In this document: positions 46,087 to 58,300 of the stretch, piece after piece
How the letters are laid out: every line of letters starts with the position of its first letter
How positions within the stretch are numbered: position 1 is the first letter of the stretch
Program-made: the position numbers and the translations under genes
Assembly (NCBI GenBank): GCA_002205965.3
Contig: NADL03000641.1
Coordinates: 558,001 to 622,000, forward strand
Direction of reading: 5' to 3'
Source of the DNA: Kappaphycus alvarezii
Taxonomy: Eukaryota > Rhodophyta > Florideophyceae > Gigartinales > Solieriaceae
Length of the DNA stretch: 64,000 nucleotides
Notes under the pieces: generated by a model
What the model was told of the DNA's origin: nothing
What the model saw: only the letters and a program-made list of their open reading frames with translations
The model's database searches: none

Positions 46087-46611
46087 TGCACTAGTACGTC
46101 AGCAGGTCGCGCTTTCAGTCCGGGAAGTAGGTATTTCACCTCATATTGGTCGCCGATCCTGCTGCCTAAAACAGTCGCTGGCCTCATCCTTTCTCTGTCC
46201 CTTCGACCATGGTGCTCTGGACAAATCGATAGTATGGGACATTACGGTCTGCTTCTTAGTCGTCCCTGCCTTAAGACAAAATTACACCACTGGATTGTGT
46301 TTGCAGCTGGGCAACCAGAGATGCAGTTTACCGCAGTGTGTAGCTGCGTACTGTAGATCTGAACGTCGGTGATTCCAATGACCAATACGAGGAACAGAAT
46401 GGAGGCGGGGGATGGGGCACCCAGGGAGTCGAAGCAGGGGCTGAAACTTGAAGTTATGGATACTGTACTGTACGGTGGCAATACAATAAATAATGCATGA
46501 ACCAACATTTCGTACCCATCTCGCATGATTGATAACGTAAATAACGAAGGTGCACTGTTTTTTTAAATTAACTGTTAACCACTTCCAGATTAAAAAGCAT
46601 GCACACGGAGA
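46087..46611. other. No gene recognised
   Basis: No motif; ATACTGTACTGTACGG at 46460-46475 is a member of the dispersed GTACAGTAC set. Confidence 0.45.
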
Positions 46612-47531
46612 ATGATGTCTTCACCACGTGCTACTCAGCCCAACCTCCGCGACCTGCGGAATCACCACTACACAGAGCTATGTCTCCCACGGCAGCCGCC
46701 TTTCTCGCGCCTTAAGTACCATACCCCCACTTCAGTTACATCTTCCCCGCCGAACCCGTCCCCTCCCATCACCCACCGAACTCACTCATCTCGCCAACAC
46801 CGCTCTGACACCCATTCTCGCATAGGTTCCAACGCCGCCCCCTCCCAACTCGGTCGCAAATTCCCCAACCCAACCCCATCCCCGTCCTTTCCGTCACCGT
46901 CCATCACCATGACATCGTCTTCTCAGCCTTGTCTCCAGCTATGGCTCCATTCCTGCTACACTTATTCATTCCCCGGGCACCTCTATTCGCGCCCATCTCA
47001 CTCTGTTAACCGCCCCGCAACTCCGCAGAATGCATGAAACCGAGGGTGGATATCTGCTTGTTAGACTCCTTCGTCCTTTGTCACCTTAATTCCGTCCCGC
47101 AAACTCCCCGCACTTCAACATCATTCTCACGTCTTTGCTTATGTCGCAAAGCGTGGTCCTTCTTACAAGATGGGAAACCAATGGCCATGTCCGCCATGCC
47201 TGCTACCACGCGCATGTGGAAGGCATACAGTCAGCATGAGGTGCAGGAAATTGTGAGGGGTATGGCAGAGAAGGAAGATTTCGTGCAATCGGGCGAGAGT
47301 CTTGATACTTTCATTATCACAAATATCCAGGACGACGACAGAAGGGAAAGAATCCGAACTCTTATTTGGGACCATGGTTTCCGGGAGGGTGGGCGTCGCT
47401 TTTTGAGCGGTGAGTGGACCGTTGTTGAGGAGCTTGGCGAAATTGATAGCGCAAGGGATACGGTTAGCAACCAAGATGGGCTTGAAATGGGCTTCAACGT
47501 GGGTAAAGATTCGCCAATTAGTGAGCCTTGA
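46612..47531 (+). pseudogene. Unrecognised protein gene, frameshifted
   Basis: A Pro/Ser-rich 5' part (frames starting 46612, 46628 and 46680) gives way to segments that read like a folded domain in alternating frames: VTVHHHDIVFSALSPAMAPF and LFIPRAPLFAPISL, then TAPQLRRMHETEGGYLLVRL near 47010-47070, then MWKAYSQHEVQEIVRGMAEK, SLDTFIITNIQDDDRRERIR, FREGGRRFLSGEWTVVEELG and DGLEMGFNVGKDSPISEP before a TGA at 47529. The 3' 330 bp is one clean frame with protein-like composition, moderately acidic. I do not recognise the family. Decay is by indels, like the hydrolase and Hsp20. Confidence 0.5.
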
Positions 47532-48600
47532 TACGGCTGTAGTGGAAACATCATGGTGTCGATGTCTCTGCATATACTGCACATCCGATATCTACATAAG
47601 AGTCAGGTACGGTGTGACAAGTAACAATTTGCACAGAACGCCTCGTCGCACTCGGTTGTCCCAATGGTTGCAATCTCGATCATCAAACTATGTTCGCCCG
47701 TCTGCGTACTATGCATCACGCCACACAAGTTGGGAAGTTAGATTGTCTGAATGATAGATGAATTAGACATGCAACTATTGTTTTTGATATTGTTATGTGT
47801 GGCTACGCTGGATCTTTACAGAGCAGTATAGAATGCGCAAATCGCACGTGCTTGGGAGTTCCTCCAAGGGTTGAGAAGGTGCGGAGAGCCCCCAGAGCTT
47901 CGACACAGTCGGACAAGATTGACGTTGCTGTATTCTTGAATACCTTCATTCGCGGTCTTCGTCCGAAGAAGTCTGTAGGATTGTCAAAAGATTTGGCATT
48001 AATGCCAACGGCAAACCACTGTCGCCGTCTGCGGTTCACTAACTATTGCATTTTCATTTGCCTTGACCCGTCGTTGTAGTCAGAGGGTCACGGAGGAGCA
48101 GACTCGTTTCCTGATCTTCCTTTCCTTCTCTCAAACTCCGTTTAGATTCCCCCCGCTGGAAGTGTCAGACGACGAAGTAAACTAACCCATCATTCCCTCC
48201 ATTTTCAAGCCGGCAATAGCAAGTCGGATGTCAAGAAGGGACAACGGCTGCAGGGTTCTTGACAGCAGCCTGTCTTTGTCTGGAACCATGCTGTACACGT
48301 TTCTAGAAGATTTGAAAATGCCAGCGTCTAAATTGCTTTGGGATGAAATTGCCGTACAGAAATACTGTACTGTACAGTACGATATGTTGCAAAGTTTTTT
48401 TTCTGTGGGTTTATCCTCAAAAATCACAAAAAAAGTCGTCAAACGCAGAACGAGTTTTGAAGAAGAATGACGCTTTATTGTTTGAAGACAAGTCTTGAAA
48501 GTTATGAATTCTTAAAGACTAAAGAAACCAGCATGATGTAGAGGCTTCTGGAGATGTCATAAATGCGGTAGTTGTGTACTTTGCTCTCGCTCACTGCCTG
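47532..48600. other. No gene recognised
   Basis: A plus frame at 47795-48079 (94 aa) and a 48228-48470 frame have no motif. ATACTGTACTGTACAGTACG at 48363-48382 is a further dispersed-motif cluster. Confidence 0.45.
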
Positions 48601-48613
48601 TAACAATGCTTCA

Positions 48614-48623
48614 CGAATGTTCG
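48614..48623. promoter_or_regulatory. Heat-shock element candidate
   Basis: CGAATGTTCG contains the inverted pair GAAnnTTC that heat-shock factor binds. Further TTC and GAA pentamers (AACTTCT, TGGAAC) follow within 20 bp with imperfect spacing. It lies about 140 bp before the TATA box of the Hsp20 gene. Confidence 0.5.
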
Positions 48624-48756
48624 AACTTCTACTTTGGAACAGCCAGTGGGATTCTAGACGCCTCTAGTTTGATCAGCGACTCGACAAATCGATCTGCCGT
48701 TTTAGGTTTTTGAGGCCCTTACTTTACCTCTCCATGTGTAGTGCCGCAGAAAAAGC

Positions 48757-48764
48757 TATATATA
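48757..48764 (+). promoter_or_regulatory. TATA box of the Hsp20 gene
   Basis: TATATATA, about 125 bp before the ATG, followed by a pyrimidine/A-rich leader (CATCCGCTCACTTTTCAATACC) and ATG in the context CTACAATGG. Confidence 0.65.
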
Positions 48765-48890
48765 CCCGACCCCTCGTGAGTGCCCTCCATGATCAGTCAT
48801 CAAACCACACGTTCATCCGCTCACTTTTCAATACCTCCACAAAGTAACCTTACTTTTCAGCCCACCATCAGTTATCATTCTACCGCTACA

Positions 48891-49342
48891 ATGGCTTTCC
48901 ACCTCACCCACATATCACATAATTGGTTCCCATTCCGCCATTTCAACCGAGACATGAACCTTATGCGTAACGTTATGGACAACTCTCCCACTATCGAACC
49001 CAGCTACGCCTATGAGGCTGATTCATCGGGCGCTCATTTCGAGATCGAACTCCCCTGGTGTGAAGAAAGAAGACATTTCCGTCGAGGTAAGGACAGCAAA
49101 CTTGTCGTCACTGGTAAGCGATTTAAGAGACCTTGAAAGGGCAATCGGATGAGCCGGAAAATGGAGAGACAGGAACCCGTGATCAGAGAGCAGAGCAAAA
49201 GCCAAGGTCTACATGTTAGAGGCTCGGTTGGGACACGGTGCCGATTAAATGCATTAAGGCAGACCATTTGGGGGATGGAATTCTCAGGATTCATGTACCG
49301 GCGAAGGCAGAGGAGGCAAGGCGAATTCAGATTAGCATCTGA
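48891..49342 (+). pseudogene. Small heat-shock protein (Hsp20/alpha-crystallin), frameshifted
   Basis: ATG opens MAFHLTHISHNWFPFRHFN, an Hsp20-type N-terminal arm. The alpha-crystallin domain follows: SGAHFEIELP (49027-49056), then in the next frame PGVKKEDISVEV (49054-49090), then back to DSKLVVTGKRFK (49095-49130). A Glu/Gln-rich loop (QSDEPENGETGTRDQRAEQK) leads to DTVPIKCIKADHLGDGILR and IHVPAKAEEARRIQISI before TGA at 49340-49342, which holds the GDGILRI..P core and an IQISI tail like the I-x-I motif. Length is about 150 residues, normal for the family. Three single-base shifts and one in-frame stop (TAG near 49219) break it, while substitutions look few. It acts as an ATP-independent holdase for unfolding proteins. 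Confidence 0.8.
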
Positions 49343-50984
49343 AGAGAGCTGCAGACTGACGCGTCGTCGATAATGTTACAAGTTTTATTCTCACATGCGG
49401 AGTTCACATGGTCGGAACACTCACGAAAGGAGCTTCCGAGCTAGATACAAATGAGTTACATCCAGTAGCAAATTTATGAGAACAATCAGGAGCAGAACTG
49501 CATCCGGATTTGAGAATCAAACTGAATTCAAGTTGCGCATGTGTAAGTAATTTACACGCACCCATAGATTGGTTTCATCATTATATTAGTCATGCCACAT
49601 GACCGGGTACCAGCATGTCTCTGACAATAAATGAATTACCCCGTTTCCATTGGACTGTAAAGGTCAAATAAGCCCTCACTCAAAGGGACGCCGCAGCCGC
49701 ATCAATTTCCAATGCTGCATGCTGATGGCTGGTATTCAGTCCGCCTTGTGGGGTGATCTGGGCACACTTCGCCCTTGCTTATCTCCTATTTTGAAAGCTT
49801 ACATCCTTTATGCTTAACCCTTCGGGAACAACTGGTCTCGATTTAGGAGACGACCTACTTTCCAATATTACACTTCCCAAACTTTCCCCCCGTTTCCCTC
49901 GTTACAAATGTAGTCTGGAATACTGAGCGCAGCTGGTTAGTGCACGGTGGAGACGCCACGTGCAAATAGTGTAAAGGAGAAATGGAGAGGTCATGTCTGT
50001 GACATCGTGAAAAACGTGAAGCTGAGACCTGACTCGGAACGAGGTAGTACTTCTAAACGAATGCCCTATCGTCTATGGATACAGGAATGCTCATAAATCG
50101 TTATTAGTTTCAATGTTAGCTTTGCAGATATTTCTGCACCGGATAAGCTCAGGAATATGCAACAAACACTAAATCAATAGTGATGGTTTCCCGGTGACTT
50201 CAAGATATGACGCTGCGGACCATGCTAAGCAACTATGGAGGTTCTAAACAGTGAGCGATTTCCGGGTACAATAACCCGGTTCACGACAAGACAGATACGA
50301 GGAGTAGAAGGACTTCATTTCTCCCGTGAGTAGAGGTAGATGTAGAGGTAAAAATGAGCAATGATCCTAATGGACATCGAGGACAACGCTGGTGGAGTCC
50401 TCAACGTCCGTCGGCATAGGGAGCAGTTGCACCCTCTTTCGAGAGCAATGGATGCGATAATCCTTTTGCATTTCGGTGTCTTTGGTTGACCTGAGTAAAT
50501 GAAACTCGCACAAAAAGCATGAAGCGTGTGGACTCATTAAAGGGGGAATTTGAGGTGCTTTAATTATTAGAGATGTAGGACGGCTATTTCACGAGACTTG
50601 GGGAAGGTCTGTGTATTTTGAAACTTTACTTCATAGAGTATTGGAGGGTCTGAAAAGGAGACGAAACAGTCGGGATTGATGAAATAGATCGAATATATTT
50701 TCCACAGTAAAAACACCCAAAACTTCCCCTCATAAAATAAGGAATTGACCTGTTATTTCCAAGATTACAATTCTTTCTTCACAGATATTGTTTTCGTTGT
50801 AAACAAACAGCCATCACGCCACCACATTGACCACTTCTGCCACAGTAGGAAGGGGGAATAGGGCGGTAGTTTATTGTTTAAACATAATGGTCGGCTTTTT
50901 AAACTCGTATGCTTGTTGTCTTCCAAACGACTAGTAGAGGGCGGCTAGAAAAATCACAAGTGGAGGGGGGCAGCCTGTAATTAT
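49343..50984. other. No gene recognised
   Basis: No frame or repeat of note was found in 1.6 kb. Confidence 0.5.
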
Positions 50985-51085
50985 GTCGCGTTAGAGGTTA
51001 CCGCCAATGGGGAGTGTCGCTGTAAAAAATACCTTGCACCTTCGAAACCCGTCCCATTGCGCGACTAGTAACAGTTTGTTAGTAC
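50985..51085 (-). pseudogene. Short RT 3'-terminal relic
   Basis: Minus frame NGTGFEGARYFLQRHSPLAV followed by TSNAT matches RNGTGFEGSRHLLQKHPALA and VSSNAAC at 18.05-18.15 kb. About 100 bp of the extreme RT end is all that remains. Confidence 0.55.
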
Positions 51086-51525
51086 GAAACTGGTCTTTGT
51101 CCTTTCTGTAAATTCCTGTTCCCTGTGTCCCGAGATTCATCTTTGACCTCCCCTTCTTCAAAACATTACTTCTGACCTTCTTTCATTCAAAAAATAAATT
51201 CTCAAGTACTTTTCCTTTATGTTTCCAAATTCACTGTACAACTCCATCTCACATTTTATGGTTGAATATTTGGTCCCCCTCTTCCGAAAAGAAACCTTTT
51301 GACTCGTGATCCACATCGTCCTCCAAGTCCAGGTCCGATATTTTATCAACTAGATTTTTAATATCACCCCAAATACCTCCAAATTCAGAGCTGCAACATC
51401 GCCTCACTTTTTATTTCGGCCGAAGTCGTGAAAATTTTCGAAAGCATTCCCCTTTTAAAGTTGAAAAGCAACTTTGTTTAAACAAAACCTCTGCTATCAA
51501 CCGCTCTATCCACTTTGTCTTCAAC
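51086..51525. other. Upstream region of acidic-family copy B
   Basis: No coding signal. The last 60 bp (ACAAAACCTCTGCTATCAAC, CTTTGTCTTCAAC) form a leader like that of copy A. Confidence 0.45.
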
Positions 51526-52059
51526 ATGACCAACTTCCGCCCGTCCCTCACCAAAACTGAATCAACCAGAGCCCGCCGTCCCACCAATGGCCTGGCTTTG
51601 ATGGCCAATGGGCCAGCTGACTACGAGGACTATTGCAGAAGGATGGAACGGGAACGCGTTCGGGGGTGGTTTTGCCGTCAATTTGTAGAGGAAGCTAAGG
51701 AGGAAGAGAAGGCTGAGAAGGGAGAGGTGCCGAAGGAGTCGGAGGAGGTTGAGGCGGATGTGGAGGCGTCTGAAGATGAGGAGGAATGGGTAGACATATG
51801 GAAGCCACTGGTTTACAGCCGTAGGAGAGTTCCTGTGGAGGATAGAGAGCAGGGCGAGAGTGTAGTCTTAATCTGGGATTCTTTTGCTGGATTTTGAGCG
51901 ATGATTGAGACTCTTAGGGAGGGATTGGGGTACCTTGATATGTCCGAGGAGGTTGTATATCATTCCTGGCCGCTCAAAAGAATTTTTGAGGAATATATTG
52001 GGTGTATGGATATTTTGGAGAAATTGTTTGGCTTTGAGCTCGAGGAAGAAAATTTGTGA
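51526..52059 (+). CDS. Small acidic protein family, copy B (in-frame TGA)
   Basis: The best preserved copy. 123 codons run from MTNFRPSLTKTESTRARRPT to VVLIWDSFAGF and a TGA at 51895-51897. The same frame then continues with one codon and ATG 51901 for 52 more residues (MIETLREGLGYLDMSEEVVY ... MDILEKLFGFELEEENL) to TGA 52057-52059. The middle is strongly acidic (EEAKEEEKAEKGEV, EEVEADVEASEDEEEWVDIW). Copies A and C contain both halves, so the ancestral protein spanned the TGA. Readthrough, a nonsense mutation or a sequencing error could explain it; I see no convincing intron across it. Function unknown; no membrane segment or signal peptide. Confidence 0.6.
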
Positions 52060-52350
52060 GAATATGTAGATATTTATCCTGATAGTATCTACTGCTAGTA
52101 CGTGTCATCTGCAAGATTCTATTTAATGCATTTTATGATATTTAGTATGTTTTTTAAGTCTTCAAAGTTTAGTCTAAGAGTCTACATAAGCTGAGTTAAT
52201 CTCCTCTTCTAGGAGACAGGAAGCAATTTGGGAGACAAATTCAAGTGCAAAACCAAATAGTTCAGAAATTAAAAGTCAACTCCTTCCCTAGGAGGCATTT
52301 CTTTCACACTAGTCCCTGAGCATAGGTGGTAGGACCTGACCCTTCTATAA
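52060..52350 (+). repeat. 3' flank shared with copy A
   Basis: Partner of 8933-9235; see the shared blocks given there. Confidence 0.5.
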
Positions 52351-55300
52351 TCCCTTAAAGGCCTTGATTTAAAATACTTATTCACCTTTTAAAGTTCCCA
52401 AAACAATAATTTGGCAGTTGTTAAAAAAAGTGTTGTTTCTAGGCACTCTGATACGAGTCTTCAGGGAGCTTGTCAAAAAATTCACAAAAGGGGTTCCTTG
52501 GGCATCCAAAAGAAGTTGGCTGTCAAATAATGGTCTCTCCAAGCCGATTTGAGTATCTTTTCTGTCATTATTGTTGACTTATGTTTACGTTAGAAGCGAA
52601 AATTCATGCCGAATCCTTGTTTATCTCAGTCCACTTTTCACGATAAGTTGGCTGAAGAGTTAATTGGGAAGAAGTTTAATTCCGCATATCGAAGGGCGTT
52701 TCGATGTTTTGAAAATGAAAACAGATGTTACCAAATACGAAGGGTCTATAGAGTTGTAACTCACAGTTCCGCCAGCAATAACAGAAGAAAATGGGAAATG
52801 GTGAGCACATCAACGCAACTTGCCAGAGGATAGTTCAATGATATGTACTGGCAGTAAAATATATTTTTAATTCTACTTACCTCGACATTATACTTAGAAA
52901 CGTTTAAATATATCCTGCGAGCGCTAAAAGGTGCTTTTTCATGGATTAATTTCGCGAAAAGACACCACTTAGATCTAAATTTATAAGTAACCTAAATATA
53001 AAAGTCAATTTTATTGCGTATTGGCGAAATTTTAAACGGATTCTCTTTCCTTGCTCCCTTACTTTTCTCGGTTGGATTATTTGAGTAAGGAAGCTAACTG
53101 CTTTCTAATGAGAACTGTCTTACACTTTAATGGGATGTCGCTACTTTCTGTCTCTTGTTCAAGTAGATGCCTGCAAGAGTGCCAGGAATGCAGCTTTTCT
53201 AGAACAGTGTCAAGTTTATAATATATTTTCACTCCTCTCCAAGAGTAGAAGGGCATATTTCTGTGTCCGAATCCTGTAATTTGCAGCACAGACCGCATGC
53301 ACAGGGATGGATGACAAGATATAAGATTCAGTACTTGAAGGTGCATGCTATCTCCGGGTACATGTAGAAAAGATACTATAAAGCACGGACGTAATGTAAA
53401 CGAAATTCTACTGAGAAATAATTTCTGTTGAAATTTTTGTGCCTCTCCAAAACAATCGTACTGTATGTCTACCACAGTGCAGCTTGCATGTATATATTTT
53501 GCGCTTATATCAGGATGTTTTTGCCTCGTATGCGGATAGTTGTATGTCATATATAGAAACGAGTATGCATGAGCTATTCTGAACTTTCAGGCTTAGAAAT
53601 TAGCTCTGTTTTATAATAAAAATTTTAGCCGCTGTAGTTTGCTGATATTGCTGTTTAAAGAAGTTTATTTTCAGTAATTTAGCACGCTGGAAAAGTCTTT
53701 TATTGAAAAATGAGATCTTCGGAGCTTACTCTTCAGCGTCCTCAGGCATGAGCTTCCTATATGAAAAGGATACCTCTGAACTACAGGGAGGATGGTCCAT
53801 AGTCTATTGGTTTCGTATTCTTTTGACAAATGACAGAGGTTATTAACAAAAAGAGGCCTGTAGGAAATATCACTAAACCTTAATTTCATCACATATACAA
53901 ACAAACAACATTGAGTATTCTTTAAAAAAGTCTTTTTTCGACAATTAAAATTACTCGTAGAGGCCGATGATACTTTTACAGTACTGCAGCAGAAAAACCG
54001 CACCTTTGCCCCAAAAAGGACTTCTAAAAAAGAATGAATGAGTAATAATATATGTTCATGGATCCTTGTCAATCATTTACGACCCAAGGCGAAACTTGTT
54101 ATATAGAGTTGATCATTTAGTAATTTTCGCTCCGAATATACTAAATATTTCGTTCCAATATACTTAAATTTGATTTTTTTGTCTTTACATCTGAGGAGAC
54201 CGGTACATCGGACTTTAAATCACTATTTAGGAATTATTCTGCCTTAATCATTTTTTCCATGGGCCTTGAAAAGCATTCACTACTAAAACTTTACTTTCGT
54301 TCAGGAACTGTACATAATGCTGAGCTACGCGGTACCGTTTGTTTCCGGTTCAGTAAGAGAGTAAGTTTCAAAACTTAGATAAGTTGGAAGTAGGGCGAAA
54401 TATTCTGTACCCTGCTCCTCTGATAATTTAATATAAATATCAAATGGAAGTTTCATACCTCTCAGTTATACACCAAATTCACAATTTGGGCAGATTATTA
54501 CGCCTGGAAGTAAAAAATGAAAATTTCAGGAAAATAGTTATTCAAATATTTACGTAGAACAGATCTCTACAGTATTGTGGAGATAGTTTAAACCTTACAA
54601 GTAGAGTCCTAAAGATGAAAGCGAACCGAAATTACGTTCGTATCCCAGGATAGACCTTTCTTGAGATTAAAAAATTTATTTACATATCTTAACATCGCTA
54701 GATTAAGTCGAAAAAATTTAACCTGGTAAAAAAAACTGGAGCCATATCAAACACGAAGTTCATATTCAAAACTATCATTTCCCCGAATTATTAAGATATG
54801 AATGGCGGAAATTAAAAAATGGGATCCATGTAACTACTTATTGTATTTCTTGAAGGATCTCTGTAACATTTTACGGCGTATCTGCCAGCTGAAACATAGT
54901 TTAGGCAGTACTTACTAGATTCGGGATGTCCAGAAGTACATTAAATGTAATATTAGAGCTAAATGGAGAACTTAAACAGGAAATTTTCAGCAGAGAATAT
55001 TGCCAGAACCAGAAAAATAAAGTGTTATAGGTTAATAGAGAACTGAAAATATCCATAAATGTATATAGAAATCCTGAGTATCGAATTGAGATGTTTAGTT
55101 GTATACTAGATTTCATAGAATAACATTTCTGTCATCAAAATGCCTGTACGAAGTAAGGGTTCAATAATTATGTTATTGAAGAAAGTCTCCGACAAATGAT
55201 CAGTCAAGAATCTCTTTTTGATTTGATGGGAAAAAAGAAAAATATCCCGTTATAGACCAACCTCCTTTGGAATTTGGTAAAGGGATGGAAAGAATATATA

Positions 55301-58300
55301 TGAAAAGGGAATAGAGAATTAGAGAAATGTTCTGAGAAGTTTAGGACATTTCCTTAAATCCGTTAGGTTACTATGTAAAGAGCATATATAATACATTTTA
55401 AGCGCACCTATAAGTCTGAATTCGGTCAAAAGGTTAGTGGAAGATCATTTTGTACTACAAATGAATAAACGGATCATCATTTCAGAGTTTTGAAAATATG
55501 TGGCCTGGAAAAGGATAACAAACAGAGGATTGTAAGTGTCTGAACTAGGTTGCAAGATTGAAACGATATGGCTTTTCAGATGAAATATCACATGTGATGG
55601 TGAAAAGTACACTGAATTTGAACCGGAAAGGTTGCTAAGCACCGAAATGAATCGAATTCAGGAGCGCTAACAACCATATCATCCAAAACGAGTAGAAATA
55701 TCCATTAAATATTACACCGGGAAAACCCCTTGTATACCACATCTGTTTCATAGCTTCAAAGTTAGGTATAACTTTGCACCTATTTTCGATCCATCTTCTT
55801 CCTTAACCATAATAATCTTTTGATTATCCCTGCCATTAAATTAATTGGATTTTTTTCGCAGAAATGATAAATGAATACAAATTATTCCATTGAAAAGAAG
55901 CATATATTATATTGAGTTTTCTTCTATTCGAATTTTGATAGATAGTGCGGTTTTGAGACTATTTTATACCTTGATTGATTATTTCTATTGACGAAGATTT
56001 TTTAGATCTAATATTACTGTGTTTGAAATAGTAAAATATTGTGCATTGGCATCTTACGTTACTCACAATCCAAAAGAATGTACATTCTTCTCTAATATCA
56101 CTAATTGAGATATTTTAGGCAATTTACAGCCCAAAAGATATTTAACTCACTCGTAATGTGTGGATCTTATAAAAAATGGTTTTTCTCGGAGTTTCTGAAA
56201 TACTGTTTAGTTTTTGTACCGATCTGAGTTTTAGAAGAAGTCGAGTCCCTTAACTAAAATTTTAAAAGCGTCATTAGTTTTTTCACAGATAAGTAGTAAA
56301 AAATACATGCATATGCCGTATAAACTCGGTATCTTGTGACCATTAAGAGTTTCAATATCATTACTTTTAACTAATTGAAATGAAACACTAATATCTTTAA
56401 TAATTATAGATGGATCCCTTTTAGTTGCTTATCTATGAATAGGAGGAGATTTCGATGCCTTAGATATTTTGGGGTACTTGAGAAAGATCTCTGCAACTTT
56501 ATTGCAGTAGATAGCAACGAAGGGTCATGCTAGAGCCATAATTTGGTGACATGTTGACAAGTTTTTGTATATATATATACTTAGTGAAGAAATCGCACCC
56601 AGAGTGGTGAAATGAAGAATCAACTTAACAATTAAATAAAATTGTATCATGAAAAATAGAAAAAGCCTCGTGCTCTTTTTTGAGTTGCTCTTAAGTGCAT
56701 CTGTGTTGTTTTCTACTTTAAAAGTTCACGACAGGCGGATTCACCTGTGGTTCATGTACTTCTAAACATACTTTTTTTCACTTATCGGGTTATATTTATC
56801 TTAGTAGTTACAGTTTCCAATGGTTTTCTAAGGAACGTGTAATCCTGTAAATTCTAATTATTCGATTTGATCTTATATACTCTTTACACAATTGGTAAAT
56901 CCCCGAACGTCAGATCGAAAGTACTTTAGTTCTTCGTATCACGCCGGACATGGGGCTTATCGTGGCCAGATCCAGAAGCCCCCGATCAGTCTATCTTCAT
57001 GAATATGTTTATTTTTGCAGGGATATTTCGTTGATAATCAGCGCGCCTGAAGTGACTTCACCAATATTTCACTGTAAAATCGTACTTCCCTACACCTAAA
57101 TCGTGGAAGGCAGACTACAAGAATTATTTCAGGCAGTAAAAGTACTGTTCGAAGAATACAATTACGTATATCTTCAGAACCAAACAGGCTGCTATTCTCA
57201 GAGGCTTGGAAAATAGCTATATACGTACACCAGACTGCGCCCTTAGAGATTCCATTAGGAAGATACACAAAAACATATTGAAGCTCTCTCTTCAAGCTCC
57301 AGAACACGCCAGCTCTGAAATAAAGAATTTGTTTTCTCTTCAATCTTCGGTCATCGGGTAGTCTTGGTCCGAAGCTTTGTGTAGCAAAGCAAATGGGGGG
57401 AGTATTCCCTACTAGATTCGTCAACCTTAATTCATCGCTGCAATGAAGTTAGAACCGGAATAGAAACTGGACCACATTCAGGCTTGCAGAGCCTGCAGCT
57501 CGGCAGCTGCGGAAGCATCTATAGTTGGGGCAGCAATCACCTTGAGCATAAAATATCTGACTACTCCGAATCTATATAACAAAAACCGTAGGGGAGGTAC
57601 CGAAATGTCAGCAAATGCTCTTGAAAGGTCCCGACAGGGCATCAGGCATCGAAAGTTGTGCTTTTCGGTATCTATTCTGTGCTGTAAAAAGGCCAAAACG
57701 ACGCCATGAGCTCGAAACTCAGTGTGTTCCAGTCGGCTGAAGACTTCTTCTGTGCAAGCATGGGTTTTCATACCCAATAAACATACCCTGGTCAAGAAGG
57801 TTTGCAAAATGAAGTGACAGATGAGTCTGGGAAATTTCCTTACCAATTTGTCTCAAATTTGCTCCGTACTGAATCTTCTTGACATTAAATATCAATTATG
57901 CTCCGAAATTTACTCGAAAAAGTACTCTAATTGGCCGTAATACCCCTAAATCACGGCAAATTAAGTGTTGACATTCGTGAATTTTCCAGGAAGTTCTGTT
58001 TTAAGAAACTTTACATGAAAATGACTTGTAGATATCTTGATATTTAAGTACCAAACCCTAAACGTCGTTGGATTTTGTATCTCAATTCAAAAGACATGAG
58101 CTTAAGCGAAAGAGTTGATGATACCACGCTATATGTATCCATATGAGAGAAAAGAAGAAATTTTCGTGCAAAATATCAGGCCATTACCTACAGTAAATGA
58201 ATTAGAATAAAATTTCAAACGCCAGACAGAAAATATTCATTTTAAACTTAGAAACCGTGTGTTCAGGACCATAAGAGAAGCACCTAATAGTATCTCTTAC

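Noticed and set aside
53077..53550. 157-codon minus frame
   Set aside because: No motif, odd composition, in an AT-rich gene-free region; no leader or homologue in the window.
57038..57846. Two consecutive minus frames of 128 and 122 codons
   Set aside because: I looked for RNase H or integrase motifs in both strands and found none; likely chance or unrecognisable decay.
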